A stretch of 64,000 nucleotides of DNA from Homarus americanus (GCF_018991925.1 NW_024755055.1:935496-999495), one strand, 5' to 3'; positions 22,515 to 34,489 are shown, counted from the first letter of the stretch. A program made the numbers and translations. The notes: generated by a model not told the origin, from the letters alone.

Positions 22515-23619
22515 CAGGTTGGACCTCGCTAATCCGGGATACTTGGGACCAGACAGGTTCCAAATTAGCAAAATTCCGAACCGTTGAAGCAGAGGTTAAA
22601 AAAAAAGGCATAACAATGCATAAACTGTACAACTTACATCAGCATAAATCTAGCCAAGGCTTACTGAACCTCTTTATGACAAGGAGTTAGTGTTATGGCA
22701 CAAGTTTACTGAACACTGGACCCTTACTTTATGTGCCTTCACTATATGGGAATTTGCATATATATGTACTATGAATTTATTTGAAATACTCTGAAACATT
22801 CAATGTCATAATATCCTGACCACTGGGGTTAGTTATACAGACTTCCATGTGAAAAAGTCATAATTTTGAACAAGAATATTACTGTACCGACTTTGTACTC
22901 AAATGTACTAAGCTAAAGAATTAAAAATCTTATCTCTTGTGCAAACAATGGGTTATTTTACTCAAATTAATGGCTATCTTGCAAGAATTCCAGCAATGCA
23001 AGTTATATTCTGCTGTCAGTGATATTTTATAAGATAAAACTTTAAGCCTAAAACCTCCTTCATCCTCTAAAATCCTTATTCCCTACTGGCTGGGAAGAAG
23101 GGGAGGTGAGGTGTTGACAGCCAGGCAGGGAGACTGCCAAGTACGTAGTTATCAGTGGAGGCGGGAGAGGTCAGGGACTCAGGATTATACAGTAGAGAGT
23201 TAAAATTTTTCGCTTTTATAATGTCACCGACTTGACTTGACAGAATGTAACTTGCATTGCTGGAATTTTGGCATGATAGCGATTAATTTGAGGATAAACA
23301 TCCCATAATTTGCATTAGAGATAAAATTTTTAGACCTTTAGCTTAGTACATTTGAGTACAAAGCGAGTACAGTATAATACAGTATGTTGTTCAAAATTAT
23401 AGCTTTTTAGTAATTAACTTATTACATTTGAATACAGGGTGTGATAATTGTAATGATTTTTCCATAACTTTTATAGCATTACTGTTGGCTTTTAGTAGTT
23501 GTGGAACATATCCTAATGTTCCCCAGAAGATAAAAATTCACTAAATGCGTCCCGAACCATCGAAGCTGCCGGACTATCAGGTCCCAGAATAGCTGCCCGG
23601 AATAGCTGGGTCCAACCTG
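22515..23619. mobile_element. Non-autonomous pogo/Tigger-like element with large foldback arms
   Basis: The element starts CAGGTTGGACCTCGCTAAT and ends AATAGCTGGGTCCAACCTG, flanked by TA at 22513-22514 and 23620-23621. No transposase frame remains. Two internal arms, about 22852-23043 and 23200-23410, are imperfect inverted copies (shared core TTTGTACTCAAATGTACTAA and CCAGCAATGCAAGTTA). They enclose a loop of about 155 bases. Confidence 0.82.
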
Positions 23620-23689
23620 TATGTTGCTGAATATTGAAAGTGTAGTATTAGTAAGGTTTAAAATTGTTTTATTTTGGCTTCGTTAAAAT

Positions 23690-24790
23690 GAGAAAATAAA
23701 GGGTATGTGGCTGTATAGTAAAGTGAAAATGTTGAAATTATAGTTATTTAATGAGTAAAATGCAAGTTACGAGGTTGAAAGTGAAATTAAGGGGGTGGTT
23801 TGTTTATGACGAATGAAAAGTTGAAGTTTAAATACACTGGTTTGTTCTTTTGAATAAATCGTCAGTAATGGAGTGTTCTAAGAGAGGGTGGTACTGTAGT
23901 AGTGATGAAGTTTATCAGTGTTGCCAAATAATAAGTAAATAATGTAAAGAAATAAATTGGTTGACTATGTAGAAGTGTTAATGTGGCGACTACAGAAGGG
24001 ATTAATTAGAATGTTTGAAGAAAGTAAAATAATGGGTGTGAAAAAAATTGGGAGGTCTAAATATTGAAATGTAAATACAGCATTCCCTTAAAGCTCGCTA
24101 GGTTGGTAAAACGGACCCTGTGAGAAAGCAAAATCCACGAGTTTTTCATGCCAGTCCCAGGAGTGTGCAAAATACATATATAAATAGCTATATGCACATG
24201 TATAACAACATTATGCATGCATAAGATAATATAATATTAAAATGAAATAACATAAATAAATAAACATAAACATGAAATAATACTGTAGGTCCACTCAGTG
24301 ATAGTTAGTTGTGGTAGTGAGAAACATGATAGCATATACTGTAGTCAGTGATTTGGCTTTGTCAGTACAGTAAGCCAAATTAAATCTGCACAAATTATTT
24401 TTCCACACTATACCTTGTTAATTATAGGGTACATCTTATGACCTGGGAAATATGGTGCTGTGTACTGTTGTGCAGTGTTGACCCCTCTTGATCACTGACA
24501 CACCGCCTCAGATTTAGTTTACTTATTTTCATAGGGACACAATCTTAAAAATCGTGAGCTTTGAGGGAATACTGTAATGTATGTTGTATTTAAGGTTATG
24601 AAAGGAAGTTGAGCAGAGCAGCATTGGCTACACACTGAATGCTTGTTCTTTGTGTTTGTTGGTTTTTGAGTGTGTGTGCAAATGTAAGATAATGATGGGT
24701 GAGACTGAATGGTTAAGATACTGCTGGTAGTTGATTCTGGCCCTGTATAGCACTGCTGTTATGGTAAGTGTTTGGTATGAAGTCTTACAT
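23690..24790. repeat. Segmental duplication, unit A
   Basis: Colinear similarity to 25510-26700: AAGTGAAAATGTTGAAA, then TTATTTAATGAGT, then TAATGGAGTGTT, then TTGGCTACACTCTAAATGC-like words in the same order and orientation. Divergence is substantial and each unit carries its own transposon insertion. Confidence 0.6.
24078..24574. mobile_element. 497-base MITE with CAG...CTG ends
   Basis: It starts CAGCATTCCCTTAAAGCTC and ends GAGCTTTGAGGGAATACTG, an inverted pair with two mismatches over 19 bases. TA flanks it at 24076-24077 and 24575-24576. It has no coding capacity and fits a pogo/Tigger-derived MITE. Confidence 0.8.
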
Positions 24791-25509
24791 AATGAGATTA
24801 AATATTTGACATAAACGTACTAAAGAGCAAAATCAAGTACTGTAGTAAGAATATTGTAGGAAGTATCAGTAATATGTTCACTCATCTTGAAAATTACAGT
24901 CATTATGTTCTACTAATTGCTTACACATAAAAAATTGAAGTTAAATAGAAGGAAAAAAAGCAGTGTTGATTGTAGCCGTTTGTGTATGAAAGTAGAAAAA
25001 AATGTTGAGTATAAGTTAGGTTAAGAAAGTGGTGTTAATTTATTTCAAAAGTAGTCAATAATCCAGGTTGGGCCATGGAGATATCTTGATCGGACAAGCG
25101 AAGGTAGACGTAAGACCGTAGCAGAGACGAGATCGTGGATGTCTCAGGTGTTCCAAACCACGAAGAGGAAACTGAAAATATTATTTATATTGAATAATGT
25201 ATAAAAAATTAAGGGGATAATAATGTTTTAAAGTAGAGAAATGCATCTATAAAAGTTACTGTTTATTTGTAAAGTAAGTTAACATGTTTATGGAGGATGG
25301 GTAATGTTTAGGAGTTTATAATGTACTGTAGCAGCTTAATATTGCAAATGGTTTGATAAAAGTTATATAGTATTGTATGTTTGTAACTGTTTGTATATAG
25401 AAATCACATTGGGAAAGATGATGTAGTATATTATAGTTGAGAGGTGGCAGTTACTATTGGACTGGAGACATCCTTGAGTAAGTTATTCATTTGTTTCTGT
25501 TGACTATGA
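24791..25509. other. AT-rich spacer between duplicated units, no gene seen
   Basis: A GC-richer patch at 25075-25165 stands out in composition, but no splice-bounded frame was convincing. Confidence 0.4.
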
Positions 25510-25657
25510 AAGTTTAGGCTGTTGGGTGTGTAAAGTGAAAATGTTGAAAGTTGTTATTTAATGAGTTAAATTTGAGTTAAATATTAGTTTTGAAAGTAAA
25601 CTTGAGGAGGTGGTATATTTGTGACTAAAGTATTGAGAGGTAGCGTGAAATTAAGTA

Positions 25658-25935
25658 CAGTAAGAAATATCTCTGTTAGCCGGAATCCCTCAAACCCGAA
25701 CTCTCACATAGCCGGAATTGATTTTTTCTCGGAAAATCTTTCCCAAAGCCGCAATTTTCCGGAAAATTGCAGCTTTGAGAGCGATTTTCCGAGGTGCACA
25801 TTTTTCGGAAAATTCCGAGAATATTCCGGGGACGAAGGATTTCTTCCGGCTCAGAGAGAGTCGTCTCGTTACCCGGAAATCTCTCATTCCCGGAAGTGCT
25901 CTGCACCAATTGTTCCGGCTAACGAGGATATCACT
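25658..25935. mobile_element. Palindromic MITE rich in CCGGAA/TTCCGG
   Basis: The left part CAGTAAGAAATATCTCTG then TTAGCCGGAA pairs with the right part TTCCGGCTAACGAGGATATC then ACT. Both ends sit beside TA. Inner palindromes centre on CAATTTTCCGGAAAATTG (about 25763-25780). Its hairpin symmetry explains long frames on both strands. Ends fit a TA-targeting pogo-like MITE, though the outermost bases have decayed. Confidence 0.7.
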
Positions 25936-26143
25936 ATATATAAAGATGTTGGTTTTGTTTGTAAAATAAAATGGCAATAATGGAGTGTTGTGAGAAATGG
26001 CTAATTTAATAGACAATTGTGTAAAGAAATTAAATGAATAAATTTGGCAGATGCACAAGAGAAGAGATTAACTGAAATGGAGAAATTGTTAAAAGTAAAA
26101 TACTGTAAATATTGAAAGAAATGTTAGGTTAAATTTTATTTTA

Positions 26144-26271
<128 letters not shown>

Positions 26272-26899
26272 AAATGTTTATTGTATTGAAACATGGGATG
26301 AATGTTAGAAATGGAGAGATTAAATAAATTAGGAGAAATAGCAAAGTTGAGTGGAGGCAAATGGGGCATGGTGAAGTGTTAAAGGAGTATGGGAAGGGAG
26401 GTGTTTTAATGTGACAGGCAGGCAGTGAGGAAGGTGATTTGGAAACAAGACAAGGGGGTTAATATTTGAAGTAAGTAAAAATATTGGTGGGAAACAAAAA
26501 TATTGATCTATAAATATTTGTGCACTTCATAAAAATCTTTGGCTACACTCTAAATGCTGCTTGTTGATGAGTTGGTTTTGTAATGTGTTTGTAATTCTGA
26601 GATGATGATGATGGTTTTGAAGAAGAGTGAAATAGACTTGCTAATATACTCTTGGTACTATTTGATCTAGCTGTTTAGCACCATTGTTTGTTCTGAGGAC
26701 TTTGACATGACATAATCACTTGAAAATCCCATCAGTATCATCTGAATGTAATGTCTGTATTCAGATGAAACCCGTGGCATAACAGCAAAGTCGTATACAG
26801 TACCGAGAGTGTGTTAGTGAGTCTGAATTTCATTTGTCTTCAAAACTGGCATCATTGCATTACCAAGATCTACAAAGTAACAAGGAAGAACTAGCAGAA

Positions 26900-27420
26900 T
26901 TCAGAAGAGATAAAAACTGGATAAAATAATCGACTTAGAAAAATTCCACATCTCAAATTTTTCTAAGTCCACAAATTGCTGTATTTTTTCTATGTCCAAA
27001 GATGTCTGGATTTTTTCAATGTCTGTATTTTGTCTTCAGAAATAATAAAGAATGTTTGACTATATCCCTTCTTTCATTTAGACTTACTTTCGAAAAATTT
27101 TTAAGTCCAAACATGACTATATTTTGCCTCTGAAAATATTAGTGATGAAACACATACTGTAAGGTACAGTGATGAAACACATACTGTATGGTACAGTGAT
27201 GAAACACATACTGTATGGTACAGTGATGAAACACATACTGTAAGGTACATTGAAAATTTTCTATGTCCAAATATCTGTCTTCAAAAATATTACACAGACT
27301 TTGAAAAAAAAAAATACTTTACACTGCACAATTTTCTAGAAAATATTACTGACTGGTCAAACATTCTTATTCTGACTTACATTGAAAATTGTTCAGGTCC
27401 AAATATGACTAAAGCTTTGT
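26900..27420. repeat. Degenerate repeat with embedded 27-base array
   Basis: Words such as TCTAAGTCCAAA and TATATTTTGTCTTCA recur four to five times at irregular distance. At 27142-27249 a 27-base unit (GTGATGAAACACATACTGTA plus TGGTACA) is repeated four times. Confidence 0.75.
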
Positions 27421-28630
27421 CTTGCAGCACATTAAACAGTTACTGTACATCTGTCATGCACTTGTGCTAATAAAGATGTCAACAATGACATGTACATCAC
27501 CTTTATACCCATAATGACACAGCAGATTGATCAACATAGTCATTTCACTTGACACATTTTGCAACAACAATATACTGTACTGTACACCCAAGATGCACAT
27601 CAGTTATTTCACTTTTAACACAATACAGCATTGTACTGTACTCACCAATAATGATTATCTTACCGTCTCAAGGAAGCCCTCACTCACCATATGAAGAGAG
27701 CCTGCTCTCAAGCTGGACACATATGGGGACAGTCGTTGGTAGCAGATACAGTACTGACACACCTTCACCATCAGAGTGGGGATGGGTGGAAGAGGATGTT
27801 GCGTGGAGACCTTTCTTGACAAGGCCACCAGAGGGTTCTAAGGGCTGTAGGGAGCTTGTAAAATGTAGGTGTCAGATGGGATGTACAGTACAACCCATTG
27901 TGGCTGTTCAAGAGTGCAAATGCCTTACCCACCTCAACTTGATTGTATCTGTAAGCAGAAAATATAAATGACAGGTTAGAATCTGTGTCATTAGAGCCCC
28001 TGTCTAACAGAGAGTAATACTGTACTTATATAAATGTGGGTTACATACATTAGGTTTATATAACTACATCACCCATGGTAACTTTCCTATGAGCTGTGAG
28101 TGGTCATCAACTGGACATGTGACAGTGTAATCCCACTGTGCCCTCACACCGACTGCAGTGTCATCAATTAAGTAGCCGGCCATCGCCAGCTCAACTCCCG
28201 TCTCTGAGCCACCGAGACGTGTGCTCTAAGAAGCTATTTATACCTCATCTCCATCCATTATTAATGCTCACAGCGTTGATTACGGTGATATCCCAGTTAT
28301 TATGCAATAGTTTATTTCTTAATAAATGAGGAAAAGACCATTTGGGTTTTCAAATTTAACCCATAAACATTTATGAATGTTGCTTCCAGTTCACCTCTAA
28401 TTAGTGTTTCCACAGGTAACCGGAAACTGCAACAGACTACCACCAAAAACTATTACATACAGTTGGGGAATAATATTGTTCCCCACATTGTGCTGGCTTG
28501 TGCAGATGTCTGGCAACTCTCCTAATAGTTAAACGGGGCATGAATGAACCTTTCTTGGGTTGTAGTGAGGATGCTATTTGGATGAAACTTTGCTACAATC
28601 CAAGACCTGTTCCTTTATTATAATTAACTA
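27421..28630. other. Unique sequence, no gene supported
   Basis: A minus-strand acceptor-like TTTCTGCTTACAG (27961-27949) precedes an open stretch, but the reading phase and ends do not give a consistent exon. Confidence 0.4.
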
Positions 28631-28740
28631 CTGTAAGTCCTCGCTTAACGTCGTGGTTACATTCTTGAAAAACACAACGTTAACGGAATCAATTTTCCCC
28701 AAAAGAAATAGCTAAAATACGGTAGGTACGTTCCCCAGCC
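28631..28740 (+). mobile_element. Possible end of another Tigger-like element
   Basis: CTGTAAGTCCTCGCTTAACG followed by AAAAACACAACGTTAACGGAA looks like a pogo-type terminal region. I found no matching opposite end, so the extent is unknown. Confidence 0.35.
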
Positions 28741-30009
28741 TCCCTTTGCCCCATAAAATACCTGACATATACATAAATTCAATGGAATTTTTATAGAAAA
28801 TAGTATATATTATAGACCCTAAAGATAAATGAACTGAATCATTGTGTATTGTACTCACTGATGGGCAGAGGTGGAGTGAGTGTGTGGTGGAGAGTCACTG
28901 AGACCGGCAGAGGGGCTCCTCCTCCCGCTATGACTGGGGTTCCTCCTCGGCTACTGGTCACTCCTCCTCGAAAGACAATCTAAAAATAACTGTTGGTTCA
29001 TGCTAACGGAAGTGATTGACATAAGTTATGAAGTTGACCGATGTGAACAATAAACCGACAGTCTACACACAGTTTGAGAATGTAACAACAGGAGAATGAC
29101 AGACCACCAACAGTTATTTTAGATTGTCTTCGACATGTGTTCTGTCATTCGGTTACGAAATTTGTCAAATAGTTATGTAACAATGTCTCAACGGATATGT
29201 GAAAAGGTGTATTTTAGCTTATCCGAAAAGAATCCGATGTTGGATAACATACGTATCTCAGGATGTTTTGTGTTGAGTTTATCCATAGAGTTGATGTAAT
29301 TTGCACCATGATGTATTTGGTAGTTTAATATACTATATACTGCACACTAAAATTTATTATGTAATTCGGTGCATGGTGTCAATTGTAAGAGAATGTGTGT
29401 CTTATATATACATAATTTTATACCTTAATTTGTTCTAAGGTGTTTTAAAGTGATAGAAAGGTCAACATAAGTTATCCATTTTGTTGGCATCTGGTAATGT
29501 AAGACGGTAAGATGTTTTTATTTGGAAAAACATTGAGAATATAAGATGGTGATGATTGGTCAGTATGAGTTGTCAAATAGCATTATGTATTGAGGGGTTT
29601 ATTGTGCAGTGTTCAGTACATTGGTGTAATGAATCTCCTTTGTAAGACATTGTGTTAGTTGGGTTATATCTGTACAGTGCGTTTGATGGCGTCTCCGAGA
29701 TGTTTGACGTATGCAAGTGAAATATAAAAGAGAAGCAATGTCAAATGGAGGGGACAAAGGAGATGTTGTACATGTGATGGTAAGAATTGATAACTTGTTG
29801 AAGACTTTATCACAAGATACTGTCGTACTTGATCACAGCAAAATTTTCTTGTGACTAAAACAAAATGATGACATATTTTAACCCCTAGACTACAGAGACA
29901 CCAGATGATTTAACTCAGCTCAAGAGAGCGACACATACACAAGGGGGTTTAAGTTTGCCTAGACAAAGTTTAGTTTCAATTTGGTACTGAAAAAAATTTA
30001 AACCCTTAC
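28741..30009. other. AT-rich unique sequence, no gene seen
   Basis: The GC-richer patch at 28860-28980 could be leader sequence of the element that begins at 28631. No coding frame is recognised. Confidence 0.4.
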
Positions 30010-30073
30010 GTAACCAGTGTCCCTGTCTTCCGCTGAAGCTTGAAAATCCTTATTCTTGCACCTCCACGCCAAT
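30010..30073 (-). CDS. Weak candidate internal exon
   Basis: On the minus strand a strong pyrimidine tract and acceptor (TTTTCCTCTTTTCAG) ends at 30074. A 64-base open segment follows, then donor GTAAGG from 30009. Joined to the candidate exon at 32502-32545 it keeps the frame open (44 + 64 bases = 36 codons). Two of its three frames are open, so this is only suggestive. No product is recognised. Confidence 0.22.
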
Positions 30074-30739
30074 CTGAAAAGAGGAAAATAGTCAACGAGT
30101 GAACTTTCTACACTTATATTTAACCGACAAAAGAAGGGGTCACAACTTGGTATGTTTTCATATTTAACATTACCTCCAGTGCTTAATTTTTCCTCATGTT
30201 ATCTTTTCCTATCTCTCAACTGTAGTTCAAACTTCCTTGCTTCACGTTCCTCAGCAAGTTCGCTATACAGGTATTCCAGTTTCTTTATACAGTTCCTCCT
30301 CAAATAATATAGATATACATTATCCACCTAAACTTGCATCTTATCCAGATTTAATTATTTCAGCAATATTTACTGATAAACTCTCCATCATTGCAATATA
30401 TATTATTATTTATTCTGATATACTATACTGTATCAGTAAATATGTTTAAGTCAACAAATAATAAAAATAATGACCCAATAAATCATACTTACAAGTTATT
30501 AATCTCACAGCCATCACCCAGCCATCCCAATCAGTGTCATAAACAAGGAGAGGTGAAGCCTACACCTGGCTGCACTATCTATGGAAAGAAAAGGTATGCA
30601 GTACAGGATGACCTCACTATTTGCAACCCCGCTTATCCTCAATTCACATTTTAACACCCCCCTTCAATATTTGTAAAGCATCCTCCTCCCTTATTCGCTA
30701 AGAAATATTATAGTCCCCTACAATAATAATGGCAGATAC
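30074..30739. other. No gene seen
   Basis: AT-rich unique sequence. Apparent frames are short and of low complexity. Confidence 0.45.
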
Positions 30740-30900
30740 AGTTCATCACCACACAAGGCTCACCACCACACTCATGGCTCTTCACCACACACAGCTCATC
30801 ACCAAACATATGGCTCATCACCACACACAGCTCACACGGCTCACCACACAGCTCACCAACAGACTCGGCTCACCACAACTCACAACTCAGACACACAGGT
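30740..30900. repeat. CTCACCACACACAG degenerate repeat
   Basis: GGCTCATCACCACACA and CTCACCAC units of 13-20 bases repeat about nine times. Confidence 0.75.
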
Positions 30901-31897
30901 CATCCAAATCTAAATTATCTTATCTAACTTATTTTTTATGCTACAAGAAACAGAATGTCCACTTCATAATATACATCAAATACAACACCGTTCATCTCTC
31001 ACTACATAACTTATATTTAAAACTAAAACACAAAATATGATAAAGATTTATTTGGGGCCACAATAGGAATAGGTGTGTTTTTTTGTTTTTTTACGGTGAT
31101 TTGAATGAACATGACCTTACTTTCTGCGGCTAATGGTTATTTAAGGAGATACGTTCCATGATTTGAAGATGAGGGAAAACGTGGGGATAAATCACACAAA
31201 AACCAGACCAAACAGACCTTTATAAACCTTACCTAACCATTCTTAACTCAAGAAAGTCATAATAATATAGATAACATTACCCAATTTTACCGATGGCAGA
31301 GGAAAAATTTATGCTTTTTATTTTTTCGTGTTTTTGGAGTTTCGTCAGTGATGCTCTTCTTGTTTTTGTGTTGAGGTCACAAGTTGATTGAATATGTTGA
31401 GATAAAATTGGGTAATTTATGAGGAACCGCTACCACCGGAAAGTGCCGTTCGATTTGGATAATTTTTCCCACAAATGATCTTACCATTATACAGTAGTAA
31501 GTATTTTTCAGGAGACGACAACTTTTTGCTTTAATTATAAACATTTGTTTTTTCTATCTGCAACCATAAATCACCTGTAATGGGCAGGGCATGAAAGATG
31601 AGGAAAATTGGGGGGTAAAACACTGAAAACTTATAACACTCCACTAAAATTATGTCTATGTGTTTTGTAAGTGAAGAAATTATTTATTTACTATAAATAC
31701 TCCTCCAAATAATCTGCCGAGTCAGCATGTGTTGTCATCTGCTTGTTTGTTTACAACTGACCCACTCGGTCCGAGCATACTCTCACGCCCACAAAAAACA
31801 TAAAATTACACCATGAAGCTTCAATAAAGTTGCTTTCATTTGTACCAGATATCAAAATAAGTATTTTCTGTTTAATATAGTGGGGAGTTTGCCCTCC
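30901..31897. other. AT-rich unique sequence, no gene seen
   Basis: A weak inverted pair, ATTACCCAATTTTACC (31276-31291) and GATAAAATTGGGTAAT (31400-31415), is the only structure seen. Confidence 0.4.
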
Positions 31898-32030
31898 GGC
31901 TAAGAAGTTAGGTAAGGTTAGGTAGGTTTAATTAGTCTGGCTAAGAAGTTAGGTAAGGTTAGGTAGGTTCCTTTGGTCTGGCTAGGAAGTTCGGTAAAGT
32001 TAGGTATTTTTCTGTGGTTGCTTAGGTTAG
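31898..32030. repeat. 53-base repeat with TTAGG core, three copies
   Basis: TCTGGCTAAGAAGTTAGGTA then AGGTTAGGTAGGTT recurs three times with increasing divergence to the right. Confidence 0.85.
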
Positions 32031-32501
32031 GTTCTAATAAATATTGCCTCTTAAAACACTTCCTATAATGCTTAGAACAAATTGTGAAAAATGAAACAAA
32101 CCTGCACACTATTTCTGGTGGTATTGGTGTTTTTATACATTATGTAAAATTTTTGTGCATGCGTAAATTTATCAAGTGGTTAGGTTGGTTAAGTGATGTT
32201 CTGTTAGGCTCTGTTTATTCTCGTTTCCATTTTCGTGTTCAGTATCGTGCAAATGCAGAAGCTTTTCATTTGCGCCAGAAATGAAACTCAAATTCGTTCA
32301 TAACACCTCAAAAACCACCGGAAAATCATGGTTTCGACTGCTGGACCCACATGTCAACCCTTAACTAATTACTTGTACCCAATTTACGAGACAGTTTGTA
32401 CCTCTATATATGGGTACAGGTTGTCTTGGGTACGAGATGACCTTAACCAGTTTCGACTTTGATTTCTCATAGTGGCAACAACACAACAGTAGGTGACCTA
32501 C

Positions 32502-32545
32502 CTCAGGTATGAGTTGTAGTTGATGTCCACGAGTTCCCAGGGCAT
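32502..32545 (-). CDS. Weak candidate first coding exon
   Basis: On the minus strand ACCATGCCC starts at 32545 and encodes MPWELVDINYNSYL plus two bases of the next codon, up to donor GTAGGT at 32501. The peptide is not low-complexity and the donor is near consensus. However, no good acceptor lies between it and the hAT fragment immediately upstream, and no homolog is recognised. Confidence 0.25.
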
Positions 32546-32566
32546 GGTAGTAGTGATGGACCAGTA

Positions 32567-32785
32567 TTAATTGAAAATAAAGTCGGCGTGTCTGCTCTTC
32601 GATGTAGCAAAATTGTTTATTACTATTTCATTAAAATCCTTTATTTCTGTTATCATTTTATTTTCAATGGATATCACTGCTAAAGCAGACAGTCTGTCAT
32701 TTAATGTCAGCTGGGAAAAGTTGATGTTTTGCAAATACTTCACTCGATTTTCCATCGTCAAAGGGTAATTAAAGAAAGCACGAGT
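32567..32785 (-). pseudogene. hAT-type transposase C-terminal fragment
   Basis: The minus strand reads NYPLTMENRVKYLQNINF, then DRLSALAVISIENKM, then FNEIVINNFATSKSRHADF and a stop at 32569-32567. The RL..LA..SIE....DF..II..FA..K pattern is the dimerisation-region C-terminus of hAT transposases and of their ZMYM1-like relatives. Only this last part is present. It is not linked to a catalytic domain here, so it is a remnant or a terminal exon of a domesticated copy. Confidence 0.5.
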
Positions 32786-33204
32786 TAACCACACCGTCCA
32801 CACGTAATGTAAACACGAGACTGACCGGCGCCAATTAATAACAGACATCAATCGTACAGCACTGACACCAACTATGAAAGTAACTTAAATTTTGGTCTGA
32901 TTTTAATGAAAATTCACTTAGCAACGTATTGAAAATAATTAAATAACATATAAAATGATATATTTGTTGATAGTGTATTATTGAGCTGTCTCTCTAAAGG
33001 ACTCATACGCCTGGCAGTGAGTGTCTGGGGGGGGACTGCAGCCCTATGCACGAGCCGCCACTGACATTAATTGATAAAAACTCACCCATATGAAGTGTTG
33101 CCGACCTAACCCTATCAACTACGCAGCATATCAATCATAATTAACCGGTTTAAACTAATCCTACGCTAAAAACACGGACAAATAAAGCGATTAATCAATA
33201 TTAC
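32786..33204. other. No gene seen
   Basis: Unique sequence without coding support. Confidence 0.45.
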
Positions 33205-33330
33205 CTTTGATGTTGAGTTTTGAAAACAGCTCCCGTACCTTCCTCGCTGAGTGTGGTTGTTTACTCCCAGACGAGACACTCTTCCCTGTAACCCGTGATG
33301 ATGGTTTAGTGACACTGTTAACTCATAGAT
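33205..33330 (-). CDS. Weak candidate exon or 5' leader
   Basis: On the minus strand an open stretch from about 33330 ends at donor CATCAAAG|GTAATA (33205/33204) and reads SARKVRELFSKLNIK at its end. There is no in-frame ATG and a stop lies just upstream, so it could equally be untranslated leader or chance. Confidence 0.22.
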
Positions 33331-33634
33331 AGCGCTCACCTCCATATACAGCTCTAAAATTATGATGCCTTATTACTTTTTTACGCTGAAAATATATACC
33401 AGCTTTTGAATAATCATCTGTTACCTTTAAGTAAAACTATATTAGCATGTAATTGAGTCTATGGCAATAAAATGAGCTTTTGGTGTCAACTGAAAAAACG
33501 TAAGGATTTCATGAGTTTAACTAGATAATGTTACTTCATTCTTGGGGGAACTAAAGTAAATTATAAATCTATTACACAACTGCAAACTTTGAAGTATTCT
33601 AACTATTCTCACTAACAAAACTGTACAATGGTAT
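33331..33634. other. No gene seen
   Basis: AT-rich unique sequence. Confidence 0.5.
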
Positions 33635-34180
33635 TGTAGTGGATTTCTCCCCTACAAACGCTGTTTGTCGCTGGGTAGCCGACCCCACCAATTCCCCATT
33701 GTATGCCTCGTGGTCTAGGTCAACCAGCGCCGCCATACATCACGGAGCGGGGGTCAACTACTAAGCCACGCCTACCCTCCCGCTATTTAAGACCTGACCT
33801 CGTGGTGACCTGTCTCTTTTCTACCTACACCAACCAGCCAGCAACACCTCCTCCGCCTGCCTGGTGGTCCTCTCTCCCGCCGGCGAGCGGTCCTCGCTCC
33901 CGCCGGCGAGCAAGGCGACCCACAGGCTGGTCCTCCTCTGAGCATCCTCACCAACCAGCTCTTTCTACATCACGCTTGTAACCATGCTGCCTTCCCAGCA
34001 CCAAGCTGCATTGTACATCCAATACAACATGTATATAGAGAGCACATTGTGAGTTTCCTTTCTTCATTCCATCCTGAGTGAGAACCAAAAACCCCACAGC
34101 CTCAATAATCACGCCATAGTAAATCGTGTTCCCTTTGCGCTTCTCACAATAACACAAGATTAACGTCATAAACACGGTCT
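33635..34180 (+). mobile_element. LTR-like dispersed repeat (copy 2)
   Basis: It begins TGTAGTGGATTTCTCCCC at 33636 and has GCTATTTAAGACC (33782-33794) where copy 1 has the TATA box. It matches copy 1 (19395-19757, opposite strand) through CATCCTGAGTGAGAACCAAA near 34085. It carries a 50-base insertion upstream and a tandem duplication of CTCCCGCCGGCGAGC (33873 and 33898). The right boundary is uncertain. Confidence 0.5.
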
Positions 34181-34489
34181 GTCAACCAAGACGTTCAGAA
34201 CTTCAGAGGTGATCAAGTCGTCTACATCAAGTAAACACCTCTGAAACTCCTAGTACAGTAATTATCATTCAGAAAAATTTAATTAAAATATTCCAAACGT
34301 CATAAAACCGCTAATACCCCGCATGATCAGGAATACAGAGATTTGACACGCCTGGTCCTAACATAGCGTTGTATCCCCTAAGGGCGTCCAAAGAACCTGA
34401 TTCTTCTTCGTTTTCTGTTACTTGATGTTAAGGCTTCCTCTATCGACTGTATAAATCGATTCTTTTAGTTTGAGGGTAAGTTTATTAAC
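34181..34489. other. No gene seen
   Basis: Unique sequence without coding support. Confidence 0.45.

Noticed and set aside
25621..26058. Overlapping frames of about 120 codons on both strands
   Set aside because: Produced by the palindromic MITE at 25658-25935; the two translations mirror each other.
27929..27948. 20-base minus-strand microexon between a good acceptor and GTAAGG
   Set aside because: An in-frame TGA appears in the only phase compatible with the upstream candidate exon.
30604..30725. Another Tigger-like element starting CAGGATGACCTCACTATTTG
   Set aside because: The left end looks plausible, but no inverted partner or second TA was found within several kilobases.
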